This document shows, one piece after another, positions 52,269 to 61,657 of a stretch of DNA of 64,000 nt. A program made the translations under genes and the position numbers. The DNA comes from MPNP01 sp963668325 (GTDB lineage Bacteria; Pseudomonadota; Alphaproteobacteria; Rhodobacterales; Rhodobacteraceae): the NCBI GenBank assembly GCA_963668325.1, contig OY764222.1, positions 2,976,001-3,040,000 of the forward strand. The letters are read 5' to 3'. The stretch's first letter is position 1. Each line of letters opens with the position of its first letter. The notes under the pieces are model-generated. The model worked only from the letters and a program-made list of their open reading frames with translations, made no database searches and was not told where the DNA came from.

Positions 52269-54281
52269 TCATGCGGCTTCATTTAATTCCCCCATTCTTG
52301 TCTTGGCCCTAAAGGATAATTCTGCCATAAGTGCCGAAGCTCTGGCAATTGGATTGGTCAAATAAAAATCCTGAACAGAATTTTCAAATTCAGCATTACT
52401 TCCCTGCATGAGATCAATTGGGTTCAACTCGTTTTCCCTGATCGTATCAATTTCCAGCAGATGGGGAAAATCCTTGGCCAATTGTTCTCTTAGCTGGACA
52501 AGATTATTAAACCCAAGTTGTGCATTGAGTTTACCAGAGAGGGCTCTGATAATTGCCCAATTTTCCTTGGCCTCACCTACCGGGAAGGTCGCCTTGGAAG
52601 CAAGTTGAGGGCGTCCTTCTGTGTTGACAAATATCCCTGATTCTTCCGTGTAGGCTGCGGCTGGGAAAATAATATCAGCCCTATGTGCCCCACGGTCACC
52701 ATGGCTTCCTTGATAAATAACTTTTGGTCCGGGAGGAATGTCAAATTCATCAACACCCAAATTATAGATTACACCAGCACCATCCAATGCCTGTTCCAGT
52801 CCACCTTCGGTAACAAAACCAAGATCTAGGGCCCCAACCCTTGCGGCGGCTGTATGGAGAACCAATAACCCTGCTCCTTTTTGAGCCAGATTCATGACAA
52901 TCCCAAGAGCGGAATTTTCCAGTTCTTTTAGTAAAGCCCCCTGACCGATAATGATAAGGGTGTCTGTTAAATCCTCTTCTTCCAGACTCCTGGCCTGTTT
53001 TTGTAAGGATAATAAATCTGTTCCATGATGTTTATAGTCATAAGTCAGGTCCACTGCATCGCCAATCAAACCGACATTACACCCAGCTAACCAGGATGCT
53101 CTAATCCGAGCATTCAATACAGGGGCCTCGTTCGACGGATTGGTACCAACCAGCAAAATTCTCTTGGCCGTATCTATATCTTCAATTTTTGCTGTTCCAA
53201 CATAACCCGACCTATTCCCAATGGGAAGATCTACATTACCAGGCCTACATTCTTTCTGGCCATTGAGGGCATCAGTCAATAGTCCCAAAGCATAAATTGC
53301 CTCAACGGGAACCAAGTCACCGGCAAGTGAGGTTACCTTGTCAGATTTGAGCAATTTACTGGCTTCTGCCAAGGCCCGATCCCAACTGCATGGGACAAGT
53401 TTGCCATCTTCTCGAATAAATGGTCTGTCCAACCTTTGATTAGTTAATCCATCCCAGACAAATCTCGTCTTATCACTAATCCATTCCTCGTTAACACCGT
53501 CATGGTTCCGGGGGAGAATTCTCATCACCCTGCGACCTTTCGAATCAACCCGGATATTTGAACCAAGAGCATCCATAACATCTATTGATTCCACTTTTTC
53601 CAATTCCCAAGACCGGGCGGTAAAGGCATAAGGTTTTGAAGTCAGTGCACCTACGGGGCATAAGTCAATTATGTTTCCCTGCAAATTGGAATTCAAAGTT
53701 TGATTCAAATAGCTGGTGATTTCAGCATCCTCACCTCGCCCCGTTTGACCCATTTGTGTTATTCCAGCAACTTCAGTTGTGAATCGTACACACCTTGTAC
53801 AAGAAATACAGCGGGTCATGTGAGTTTCAACCAAGGGACCTAAATCCAGGTCATCCACTGCTCTCTTTGCTTCTCTATACCTACTGAAATCCATCCCATA
53901 GGCCACGGCCTGGTCCTGCAAATCACACTCGCCGCCCTGATCACATATAGGACAGTCCAGGGGGTGATTGATCAGGAGGAATTCCATTACTCCCTCCCGC
54001 GCTTGGCGGGCCATCTCACTACGGGTTTTGATAACCGGAGGTGCTCCTTCTGGACCTGGTCTCAAATCCTTGACCTGCATGGCGCAGGAGGCCGCCGGTT
54101 TGGGTGGTCCGCCGACAATCTCGACCAGACACATCCGGCAATTGCCAGCAATTGACAAGCGCTCATGGTAACAGAATCTGGGTATTTCAATGCCCACCTG
54201 TTCGCAAACCTGAATTAGAGTCATATCACCCATAGCTTCAGTTTCGATACCATCAACTATTATTTTACGCAGATCACTCAT
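52269..54281 (-). CDS. nuoG: NADH-quinone oxidoreductase subunit G
   Basis: 670 residues from ATG 54281 (MSDLRKIIVDGIETEA); an in-frame ATG 24 bp upstream gives an unlikely hydrophobic extension. The N-terminal 2Fe-2S domain has CYHERLSIAGNCRMCLVEI. It is followed by HPLDCPICDQGGECDLQDQ and CISCTRCVRF, binding three Fe-S clusters (N1b, N4, N5). The C-terminal part is the molybdopterin-oxidoreductase-like fold without cofactor. The length is typical of alphaproteobacterial and mitochondrial-type NuoG. It lies between nuoF and nuoH. Confidence 0.95.
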   Translation of the reverse strand: MSDLRKIIVDGIETEAMGDMTLIQVCEQVGIEIPRFCYHERLSIAGNCRMCLVEIVGGPPKPAASCAMQVKDLRPGPEGAPPVIKTRSEMARQAREGVMEFLLINHPLDCPICDQGGECDLQDQAVAYGMDFSRYREAKRAVDDLDLGPLVETHMTRCISCTRCVRFTTEVAGITQMGQTGRGEDAEITSYLNQTLNSNLQGNIIDLCPVGALTSKPYAFTARSWELEKVESIDVMDALGSNIRVDSKGRRVMRILPRNHDGVNEEWISDKTRFVWDGLTNQRLDRPFIREDGKLVPCSWDRALAEASKLLKSDKVTSLAGDLVPVEAIYALGLLTDALNGQKECRPGNVDLPIGNRSGYVGTAKIEDIDTAKRILLVGTNPSNEAPVLNARIRASWLAGCNVGLIGDAVDLTYDYKHHGTDLLSLQKQARSLEEEDLTDTLIIIGQGALLKELENSALGIVMNLAQKGAGLLVLHTAAARVGALDLGFVTEGGLEQALDGAGVIYNLGVDEFDIPPGPKVIYQGSHGDRGAHRADIIFPAAAYTEESGIFVNTEGRPQLASKATFPVGEAKENWAIIRALSGKLNAQLGFNNLVQLREQLAKDFPHLLEIDTIRENELNPIDLMQGSNAEFENSVQDFYLTNPIARASALMAELSFRAKTRMGELNEAA

Positions 54282-54357
54282 TCTAAATTCTATCGAAAAT
54301 TCCAACCCCTGTAGGCCCAGTATTTTACACTACCTCTCCTGTTTAAGTTCTACAATT

Positions 54358-55644
54358 TCAACTATTCGCCATCGCAGGTATTTTTTCCTTGATGACCCTA
54401 TCTTCAATTTCATGCCTAAAATGTCTTATCAATCCCTGGACAGGCCATGCTGCTGCATCTCCCAAGGCACATATGGTATGCCCTTCTACCTGCTTGGTTA
54501 TCTTGAGGAGGGTATCAATTTCTTCAATATCAGCCTCGCCATTGACAAACCTTTCCATGACTCTCATCATCCAGCCAGCTCCTTCACGGCAGGGTGTGCA
54601 TTGGCCACAACTTTCATGTTTGTAGAATTTGGACAAACGCCAAATTGCTTTGATTACATCTGTTGATTGATCCATTACAATAACTGCGGCAGTCCCCAAC
54701 CCGGATTGATGCTCACGAAGCCAATCAAAATCCATAATTGCGTCATCACATAAAGCTTTCGGAAGTAATGGAACTGAAGCCCCTCCTGGTATTACCGCCT
54801 TGAGATTATCCCATCCACCCCTTACACCATCGCAATGTTTGTCGATAAGTTCCCGCAAGGATATTGACATGGTTTCCTCAACCACGCAGGGTGAGTTTAC
54901 ATGACCACTAATGGCAAAGATTTTGGTGCCGGTGTTGTTTTCCCTGCCAAAAGAAGCGAACCATGTTGGTCCTCTTCGCAAGATGGTAGGTACAACCGCT
55001 ATTGATTCAACATTATTAACTGTCGTCGGACATCCGTATAATCCGCTTCCCGCTGGAAATGGAGGTTTCATCCGGGGCATGCCCTTTTTTCCTTCAAGAC
55101 TTTCAAGGAGGGCTGTCTCTTCACCGCAAATATAGGCCCCAGCCCCATGATGAAGATACAAATCAAAATCCCAACCTGAATGGCAGGCATTTTTCCCTAA
55201 CAAACCATCTTGGTAAGCTTCATCAATTGCTGTCTGAAGCAATTCCTTTTCTCTGATATATTCACCCCTGATGTAAATGTATCCAACATTTGAACTCATG
55301 GCAAAACCTGCAATCAGGCATCCCTCAATGAGGGTATGAGGGTCATGCCTCATTATTTCTCTATCCTTGCAGGTACCTGGCTCAGATTCATCTGCATTGA
55401 CCACAAGATAATGCGGTCGCCCATCATTATTCTTGGGCATGAAACTCCACTTCAGGCCAGTAGGAAAACCAGCGCCCCCACGACCCCTGAGCCCACTTTC
55501 CTTGACTTGGGTTATAATCCAATCTTGACCCTTGGCGATCAAGTCGGCTGTACCATCCCAGTGGCCTCTCTTCTTAGCTCCGGCTAGCGAACAATCTCCC
55601 ATACCATACAGGTTGGTGAATATGCGGTCCTTATCAGCTAGCAT
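54358..55644 (-). CDS. nuoF: NADH-quinone oxidoreductase subunit F (NADH/FMN site)
   Basis: 428 residues. GLRGRGGAGFPTGLKW is the FMN/NADH glycine-rich motif. GAGAYICGEETALLESLEGK and ESCGQCTPCREG (with the distal Cys giving cluster N3) complete the signature. NuoF oxidises NADH and sends electrons through FMN to the Fe-S chain. It follows nuoE by 3 bp. Confidence 0.96.
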   Translation of the reverse strand: MLADKDRIFTNLYGMGDCSLAGAKKRGHWDGTADLIAKGQDWIITQVKESGLRGRGGAGFPTGLKWSFMPKNNDGRPHYLVVNADESEPGTCKDREIMRHDPHTLIEGCLIAGFAMSSNVGYIYIRGEYIREKELLQTAIDEAYQDGLLGKNACHSGWDFDLYLHHGAGAYICGEETALLESLEGKKGMPRMKPPFPAGSGLYGCPTTVNNVESIAVVPTILRRGPTWFASFGRENNTGTKIFAISGHVNSPCVVEETMSISLRELIDKHCDGVRGGWDNLKAVIPGGASVPLLPKALCDDAIMDFDWLREHQSGLGTAAVIVMDQSTDVIKAIWRLSKFYKHESCGQCTPCREGAGWMMRVMERFVNGEADIEEIDTLLKITKQVEGHTICALGDAAAWPVQGLIRHFRHEIEDRVIKEKIPAMANS

Positions 55645-55647
55645 GAG

Positions 55648-56304
55648 TTACTGTACTCCTTCACTTTGAGCCAAACTTACAGCGGGGCTGAGGCTTTCTT
55701 TATTTTTCGCAAATTCATTCAGGCATTTGACACCGGTCTGGGGTTCAGATGAGAATCGTCCTTTTCTTGAGCCAGGTAAAGGCTTTTTGTCTTCGAACAT
55801 CACATTTAACAAGGTTTCAAAGCTTTCTTGGGAAAGATCCTCGTAATAATCCTTGCCGATCTGGACCATGGGTGCATTGGCACAAGCACCCAGACATTCC
55901 ACTTCTTCCCAGCTAAATCTACCACAAGGTGAAAGTTGGTGTGGTTGCCCGTTAATTTTTTCTTTGCAAACAGCGATTAGATCTTCGGCACCACAAATCA
56001 TGCAGGATGTTGTTCCGCAGACCTGGATGTGAGCTACAGACCCAGTTGGTTGCAACTGGAACATGAAATAAAAAGTGGCAACTTCGTAGGCACGGATTCG
56101 AGCCATGCCCAGCATGTCAGCAACATATTCTGTTGCCGGTTTTGTTAACCATCCCTCCTGTTCCTGGGCTCGCCACAATAGTGGAATAATGGCCGAGGCC
56201 TGGCGTCCTTCTGGATATTTGGCAATCTGGTCCTCGGCCCATTTCATGTTTTCTTCCGAAAACTGAAAACTCTCAGGCTGAGTGTGATGAAACCGTCTTA
56301 ACAT
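55648..56304 (-). CDS. nuoE: NADH-quinone oxidoreductase subunit E
   Basis: 218 residues. Four cysteines in VCGTTSCMICGAEDL and CLGACANAPMVQI bind the 2Fe-2S cluster N1a, in a thioredoxin-like fold. A polar C-terminal extension of about 45 residues (after SQESFETLLN) is common in Alphaproteobacteria. It forms the NADH-dehydrogenase module with NuoF and NuoG. It lies 49 bp after nuoD. Confidence 0.95.
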   Translation of the reverse strand: MLRRFHHTQPESFQFSEENMKWAEDQIAKYPEGRQASAIIPLLWRAQEQEGWLTKPATEYVADMLGMARIRAYEVATFYFMFQLQPTGSVAHIQVCGTTSCMICGAEDLIAVCKEKINGQPHQLSPCGRFSWEEVECLGACANAPMVQIGKDYYEDLSQESFETLLNVMFEDKKPLPGSRKGRFSSEPQTGVKCLNEFAKNKESLSPAVSLAQSEGVQ

Positions 56305-56353
56305 AACTCAATCATAAAAACGACTAATACCTAATACCAGTTACCAAGAAAAA

Positions 56354-57547
56354 TTACCTGTCAATCTCACCGAAAACGACATCAAGTGACCCAATTACGG
56401 CAGAAACATCTGCCAATAAATGCCCTTTGCAAAGCTGATCCATTGCCTGAAGATGCAGGAACCCTGGGGCCCTGATTTTTGCCCGGTAGGGCCGGTTTGA
56501 TCCGTCTGAGACCAAATAGACACCAAATTCTCCTTTTGGTGCTTCCACTGCGGCATATACTTCACCCTCAGGAACATGGAAACCTTCGGTATACAGTTTG
56601 AAATGGTGGATAAGTGCTTCCATGGATTGTTTCATTTCGCTCCTGGAAGGTGGCGAAATCTTACCCCGAGCCAATACATCTCCTTCTGCATGTTCAAGTT
56701 TCTCAATTACCTGCTTGATGATTTTGAGGCTTTCGGTCATTTCCTTCATCCGGCATAGATACCGGTCATAGCAATCGCCATTTTTTCCCACTGGGATCAG
56801 AAAATCCAGTTCGTCGTAGCATTCATAGGGCTGTGAGCGTCGTAGATCCCAAGCCATTCCAGAACCCCTAACCATCACCCCTGAAAAACCCCAATCCAAG
56901 GCTTCTGCTTGCGAAACGACAGCTATATCGACATTGCGTTGCTTGAATATTCTATTTTCTGTCAAAAGCTCGTCAATATCATTGAGAGCCTTTGGAAACT
57001 CCTCAGCCCACTGGTAAATGTCGGCAATTAATTCAGGAGGTAGGTCCCGGTGTACTCCACCTGGCCTGAAATAGGCCGAATGCAATCTTGCTCCGCAGGC
57101 CCTTTCATAAAAGACCATCAATTTTTCACGTTCTTCAAAACCCCAAAGTGGAGGAGTAAGCGCTCCAACATCCATGGCTTGGGTTGTTACATTCAAAAGA
57201 TGGTTGAGAATACGCCCGATTTCAGAATAAAGAACCCTGATCAGAGAAGCTCTTCGGGGAATTTTGGTTTCAGTGAGTTTTTCAATTGCCAGGCACCAGG
57301 CATGCTCCTGATTCATAGGTGCTACATAATCCAAGCGGTCAAAATAGGGGAGGTTTTGCAGGTAGGTCCTGCTTTCCATTAACTTTTCGGTTCCCCTGTG
57401 CAGAAGTCCAATATGCGGGTCACAACGCGTTACGACTTCCCCATCTAGTTCCAATACAAGCCTTAAAACCCCGTGAGCAGCTGGATGCTGAGGACCAAAA
57501 TTAATATTAAAGTTACGAACCTGATTTTCGGAAGGGATTTCAGTCAG
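56354..57547 (-). CDS. nuoD: NADH-quinone oxidoreductase subunit D
   Basis: 397 residues from a proposed CTG start at 57547. RNFNINFGPQHPAAHGVLRL and DPHIGLLHRGTEKLMESRTY (quinone-site His and Tyr) identify the 49-kDa-type subunit. The start is odd: the only standard start in this frame is TTG at 57580, which has no ribosome-binding site and follows a stop codon. A strong GGGAGGAT lies 5-8 nt before CTG 57547, which yields (Met)TEIPSENQVRNFNI, closer to alphaproteobacterial NuoD. If TTG is used the protein has 408 residues. The gene runs between nuoC and nuoE. Confidence 0.94.
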   Translation of the reverse strand: MTEIPSENQVRNFNINFGPQHPAAHGVLRLVLELDGEVVTRCDPHIGLLHRGTEKLMESRTYLQNLPYFDRLDYVAPMNQEHAWCLAIEKLTETKIPRRASLIRVLYSEIGRILNHLLNVTTQAMDVGALTPPLWGFEEREKLMVFYERACGARLHSAYFRPGGVHRDLPPELIADIYQWAEEFPKALNDIDELLTENRIFKQRNVDIAVVSQAEALDWGFSGVMVRGSGMAWDLRRSQPYECYDELDFLIPVGKNGDCYDRYLCRMKEMTESLKIIKQVIEKLEHAEGDVLARGKISPPSRSEMKQSMEALIHHFKLYTEGFHVPEGEVYAAVEAPKGEFGVYLVSDGSNRPYRAKIRAPGFLHLQAMDQLCKGHLLADVSAVIGSLDVVFGEIDR

Positions 57548-57592
57548 TTTATCCTCCCTGCAAAAATAATTTTTGTCCAATTAAGCATAGCT

Positions 57593-58210
57593 TTATTTGC
57601 TTCCCTCATCAGCACTCTTGGGAGTGGATTGAATAACTTCTCCCATTCCCTCCCAAGGACTTTCAAAATCAAAATCCCGAAACTCCTGTACCAATTCCAC
57701 CGGTTCATAAACTACTTTTTTCTGAACTTCATCATATCTGACTTCGCTAAATCCGGTCAGGGGAAAGTCTTTTCTGAGGGGATGGCCTTTAAAGCCATAA
57801 TCAGTCAATATCCTGCGTAAATCCGGGTGCCCAGAAAAGAGGATACCGTACATATCAAATACTTCCCTTTCAAACCAGTTGGCGCTAGGAAATAAATTTA
57901 CCAAAGAAGGAACAACAACTCCTTCGTCTATCTGGACTTTTACCCTTACCCTGTGATTGAGGTTCATTGATAGAAGATGATAAACAACATCAAATCTGTT
58001 TTCTCTCCCGGGGTAATCAACTGCTGTAATATCAATCAAAGTTGTAAATTGGCATTCGGAATTTTTCTTCAAAAATCCTATAAGCTCGGGTATTTCACTG
58101 GGGATTCCGATTAGAACAAGCTCTTCTTTTTCAATTGAAACTGATTCAAGAGAACATTCTTGTACTTTTTGAACAATTTCTTGCAGAAGTGTCAAGTCCT
58201 TTGGATACAT
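57593..58210 (-). CDS. nuoC: NADH-quinone oxidoreductase subunit C
   Basis: 205 residues. The core includes LIDITAVDYPGRENRFDVVYHL, the SANWFEREVFDMYGILFSGH motif and PLRKDFPLTGFSEVRYD, as in the 30-kDa subunit. It is a separate gene, not fused to nuoD as in E. coli; this is the alphaproteobacterial and mitochondrial arrangement. It lies 10 bp after nuoB. Confidence 0.95.
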   Translation of the reverse strand: MYPKDLTLLQEIVQKVQECSLESVSIEKEELVLIGIPSEIPELIGFLKKNSECQFTTLIDITAVDYPGRENRFDVVYHLLSMNLNHRVRVKVQIDEGVVVPSLVNLFPSANWFEREVFDMYGILFSGHPDLRRILTDYGFKGHPLRKDFPLTGFSEVRYDEVQKKVVYEPVELVQEFRDFDFESPWEGMGEVIQSTPKSADEGSK

Positions 58211-58219
58211 TGCCAGACC

Positions 58220-58753
58220 CTAACGAACTATGGTTCCAGTTCTACGAATTTTCCTCTGCAACTGTAAAATTCCATAGAGGAGAGCCTCGGCTGTCGGAGG
58301 GCATCCAGGAACATAGACATCGACTGGAACTATCCTGTCACACCCCCTGACCACAGAATAGCTGTAATGGTAATAACCACCACCGTTAGCACATGATCCC
58401 ATCGAAATAACATATCTGGGCTCAGGCATCTGATCATAAACTTTTCTCAATGCCGGGGCCATTTTGTTGGTCAATGTGCCGGCGACAATCATCAGGTCAG
58501 ACTGCCTCGGCGAAGCTCGGGGTGCGGTACCAAATCTTTCCAGATCATATCGGGGCATGGAAGTATGCATCATTTCCACAGCACAACAAGCCAGGCCAAA
58601 TGTCATCCAATGAAGTGACCCAGTCCGGGCCCAGTTGATGACGTCTTCAGCAGAGGATAGGATAAAGCCCTTATCCTGTAATTCGTTGCTTGGAATCTCC
58701 GTCAAGGAGATGGCGTTTGAACCATGACTTTCAGAGGATTTCATTACTCCCAT
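58220..58753 (-). CDS. nuoB: NADH-quinone oxidoreductase subunit B
   Basis: 177 residues from ATG 58753, chosen because AAAGGGAG lies 7 nt upstream; the frame could start at 58774 or at 58744. FGLACCAVEMMHT (tandem Cys), VISMGSCANGGGYYH and VDVYVPGCPPTAEALLYG provide the ligands for cluster N2, the last electron donor to quinone. Its start overlaps the nuoA end. Confidence 0.95.
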   Translation of the reverse strand: MGVMKSSESHGSNAISLTEIPSNELQDKGFILSSAEDVINWARTGSLHWMTFGLACCAVEMMHTSMPRYDLERFGTAPRASPRQSDLMIVAGTLTNKMAPALRKVYDQMPEPRYVISMGSCANGGGYYHYSYSVVRGCDRIVPVDVYVPGCPPTAEALLYGILQLQRKIRRTGTIVR

Positions 58754-59109
58754 TCCAAGGCTCCCTTTTTCCATTCATAAACAAAGCCGATTGTTAGGAC
58801 ACCAAGAAATACCATCATTGACCAGAAACCAAAAGCGCCATTGTTGCTGAATGAGGCAGCCCAGGGAAAAAGAAAGGCGACTTCAAGATCAAAAATAATG
58901 AACAAGATGGCTACCAAATAAAACCGTACATCAAACTTCATCCTTGAATCATCAAATGCATTGAATCCACATTCATAAGTAGATACCTTCTCTGGGTCAG
59001 GACGGTAAATTGCTATTACAACTGCGGCTAGTATAAGTACCAAACCCAAGCCAATTGCTACACCAAGAAATATAAAAACCGCTAGGTATTCTCTTAGTAA
59101 CTCTTCCAC
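58744..59109 (-). CDS. nuoA: NADH-quinone oxidoreductase subunit A
   Basis: 121 residues with three membrane helices. YECGFNAFDDSRMKFDVRFY and FLVAILFIIFDLEVAFLFPW-like residues (YLVAILFIIFDLEVAFLF) are the NuoA signature, with the conserved Cys-containing loop. It is the first gene of the nuoA-N operon; the promoter should lie in the AT-rich 59110-59260 region on the minus strand. It overlaps nuoB. Confidence 0.95.
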   Translation of the reverse strand: MEELLREYLAVFIFLGVAIGLGLVLILAAVVIAIYRPDPEKVSTYECGFNAFDDSRMKFDVRFYLVAILFIIFDLEVAFLFPWAASFSNNGAFGFWSMMVFLGVLTIGFVYEWKKGALEWE

Positions 59110-59514
59110 CGATGTTCCTTAATCTCACCCATAATTCAATTCTTCGAAAATCTTTCCTTAGTTTTCATTGCAGGAAATGAAACCGAGATAAAATCTCATT
59201 GACCATATTATCAAAAATCACATGGCTACAGTACATTAATTAACTCTTTGTGCTAAAGTTGTTTGATAGTAATTTGTTTTTACAAAATAACAAGAAAAAC
59301 AAACCTAATTCATTCATTTGAACCTATTCAATTCTGTGCTTTCTTACCTGACAATCCCTTTGGTATTTAGTTATGTGTTAATATTTACCTTTTTATTAAT
59401 GAAGTTTAGAATAATTTCTTATTGAAGATTTTTCATGTGAATAAAAAAATCATTGTGTAAAACAATTTTGTGAAAATTTAAGTTTAGAAAAAATGAAATA
59501 CCAAGGCGGATTAG
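59110..59514. other. AT-rich divergent intergenic region, nuo operon versus signalling operon
   Basis: 405 bp with no gene. It must carry promoters for nuoA (minus) and for the receiver-phosphatase gene (plus), but no convincing -35/-10 pair stands out. Small dyads include TTTGT-tttt-ACAAA at about 59273-59286 and ATTG...CAAT near 59452-59466. AAGGCGG precedes the plus-strand start. Confidence 0.5.
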
Positions 59515-60681
59515 ATGGATAACACATATAAAATACTGGTTGTTGATGATGAGCCGGATGTAAAACCTCTAATTCTTCAGAGATTTAGGAGAGAAATTAG
59601 AAAAAATATCTATGATTTCGTTTTCGCCGGGAATGGAGTAGAAGCACTCGAAAAAATAGCCGCTGACCGTGGCATAGATATGGTTGTTTCGGACATTAAC
59701 ATGCCTGAGATGGATGGGCTCACCCTGATCAAAAAGATTCCAGATGTGAATCCAGATCTGTGGAGTATCATTGTCTCTGCCTACGGAGACATGAAGAACA
59801 TTCGAATGGCCATGAATGAGGGAGCTTTTGATTTTGTTGTCAAGCCGATTGATTTCGAAGACCTCAAAATTACCATTGCAAGGACAATCAACCATATAAA
59901 CCTATGGCGTGAGGCCCAGAGTTCGAAGGCCAAACTGATTGCATTAAACCAAGAACTGCAAATTGCTAACAAAATGCAGCAATCAATTTTACCTTCAGTC
60001 TTACCAGAAGGGCCAAATTATAAGTTTTTCGGCACCATGAAACCGGCCAGGAATGTTGGTGGTGACTTCTTTGATACGGTCAAGCTTCCTGAAAATAAAA
60101 TTGCCATGTCCATCGCCGATGTTTCGGATAAGGGGGTACCAGCAGCCCTGTTTATGATGTCTAGTCGTACCTTGCTAAAAGGTTCGGCGATTGCCAAAAC
60201 AGAACCTTCGGTTGTGCTGGAAGATGTTAATGAATTGCTCATTGAAGACAATGATGCTGGAATGTTTGTAACACTGATATATGGCGTGTTTGATCATGCC
60301 ACTGGAACATTGCAATACGCCAATGGTGGTCATAACCCACCCATTTTGGTTAAAGAGAATGGTAACACAAGTTTCGTTGGCATGCCGGGAGGAATCGCTC
60401 TCGGAATGTTTCCAGGATTCGGTTTCGATTCTATGGAAATAACTTTGGAAAAGGGTGACTACATAATTTTCTATACCGACGGTTTCACTGAAGCGATGAA
60501 TAAAAAAGGGGAACTGTACGGTGAAGACCGCTTAATGGAAGTCATTCAGAATACCATTAAGGCTGGGAATAAGGATTTGGTTACCGAAATGGTTCAGTCT
60601 GTCGAAGACTTTTCTACAGGAATTCCCCAGTCGGATGATATTACTTGTCTTGTCCTTAAATTTGATGGTGCGATTTCTTGA
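59515..60681 (+). CDS. Response-regulator/PP2C (SpoIIE/RsbU-type) phosphatase
   Basis: 388 residues. An N-terminal receiver domain (about 5-125) has VVDDEPD, phospho-acceptor Asp60 in VVSDINMPEMDG, the SAYGD Ser and Lys of VVKPID. A helical linker of about 30 residues (LNQELQIANKMQQSILPSVL, the usual RsbU-type linker) leads to a PP2C-type phosphatase (about 165-385). Its metal-binding motifs are GGDFFDTV, MSIADVSDKGVPAALFM, YANGGHNPPILV, YTDGFTEAMN and SDDITCLVL. It likely dephosphorylates the STAS protein encoded at 61157. The downstream kinase start overlaps its stop, so the two are coupled. Confidence 0.93.
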   Translation: MDNTYKILVVDDEPDVKPLILQRFRREIRKNIYDFVFAGNGVEALEKIAADRGIDMVVSDINMPEMDGLTLIKKIPDVNPDLWSIIVSAYGDMKNIRMAMNEGAFDFVVKPIDFEDLKITIARTINHINLWREAQSSKAKLIALNQELQIANKMQQSILPSVLPEGPNYKFFGTMKPARNVGGDFFDTVKLPENKIAMSIADVSDKGVPAALFMMSSRTLLKGSAIAKTEPSVVLEDVNELLIEDNDAGMFVTLIYGVFDHATGTLQYANGGHNPPILVKENGNTSFVGMPGGIALGMFPGFGFDSMEITLEKGDYIIFYTDGFTEAMNKKGELYGEDRLMEVIQNTIKAGNKDLVTEMVQSVEDFSTGIPQSDDITCLVLKFDGAIS

Positions 60682-61103
60682 GCAAGGAATTAACTTTAGA
60701 ATTGAATTCTCCCCAAGATGGGCTGAAAGAACTTGAAGAGGCTGTTGATAATTTTTCCGGGCTCCAAGGTTGGCCCGTTTCCCTTGATTTCAAAATCAAA
60801 TTGATTTTGGAGGAAATCATTTTAAATGCCTTGAATTATGGTCATCCTGATAAGGCAACAAATGTTTACCTCAAGATGACAGACCTTGATCAAACAATTT
60901 CAATTGAAATTGTTGACGATGGCAAGGCATTTAACCCGTTGGAAGAAGCACCAACTCCTGACACGGATGCGCCCTTGGAAGATCGACCAATTGGAGGTCT
61001 GGGAGTGTATTTGGTCAAGTCACTTGTTTCAGATATTTCCTACGAATGGAAAGATGAAAAAAATGCTTTAAAGATATTAGTGGAAAAAACAACCCAGGAT
61101 TGA
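60678..61103 (+). CDS. RsbW-like anti-sigma/serine-kinase (HATPase_c)
   Basis: 141 residues from a TTG at 60678 that overlaps the stop of the phosphatase gene (TTGA). The GHKL ATPase motifs are LILEEIILNALNYGHPDK (N box), IEIVDDGKAFNPLEEAP (G1 box) and GGLGVYLVKSLV (G2 box). RsbW-type proteins phosphorylate a STAS antagonist and, when free, bind a sigma factor or other target. No sigma gene is adjacent. The order PP2C-kinase supports a partner-switching module. Confidence 0.9.
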   Translation: MSKELTLELNSPQDGLKELEEAVDNFSGLQGWPVSLDFKIKLILEEIILNALNYGHPDKATNVYLKMTDLDQTISIEIVDDGKAFNPLEEAPTPDTDAPLEDRPIGGLGVYLVKSLVSDISYEWKDEKNALKILVEKTTQD

Positions 61104-61156
61104 TTGTTCAAAGGGACCATGAACTTCTTTAAATTCCTTGATCCCTGGTTTTGTTG

Positions 61157-61492
61157 CTAATTCAAACTGGAGATAGCTGCTGCCTTGTCCGAATGGATTG
61201 GAATGACCTTATTAAACCCACTGATTTCAAAAACCTCCAAAATTTGGTCAGACAATGAACAAAGTGCAAGTTTGCGGCCTTTCGAATTTAGAGTTTTTGC
61301 TATTAATAATATTGCCCTTAACCCAGCACTACTGATATAGACCAAATCCTCAAGATCAATTATCAAGGATAGCTCTTCCTGGTTCAATTCTGTTTTCAAA
61401 GCTTCCTCAAAATCCCTTGAGTTAGTTCCATCCAATCTACCCAAAGGTTTTGAAATCAGGATGTTACCCTCTTTTGTGGCATTAATATCCAT
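61157..61492 (-). CDS. STAS-domain anti-anti-sigma factor (RsbV/SpoIIAA-like)
   Basis: 111 residues, a single STAS domain. ISSAGLRAILLIAKTLNSKG contains Ser55, the expected phosphorylation site, and LIIDLEDLVY precedes it. The unphosphorylated form would bind the HATPase kinase and release its target. It is encoded convergently with the kinase gene (53-bp gap), so it is independently transcribed. Together with the two plus-strand genes it completes phosphatase, kinase and antagonist. Confidence 0.9.
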   Translation of the reverse strand: MDINATKEGNILISKPLGRLDGTNSRDFEEALKTELNQEELSLIIDLEDLVYISSAGLRAILLIAKTLNSKGRKLALCSLSDQILEVFEISGFNKVIPIHSDKAAAISSLN

Positions 61493-61657
61493 ATAAAATG
61501 ACCCTTTATAATTTATACCTAATCCTAGTAGGCAGTCTAATTCCTAACTACCGAAAATTAAGATGATTCACCAGAAATTCAAGACTAAGGAAAATGGCTT
61601 CACCTCAAATTTCATTGCACGACTAACACACTAAATCATTGAAGTAAAATGTCAACT

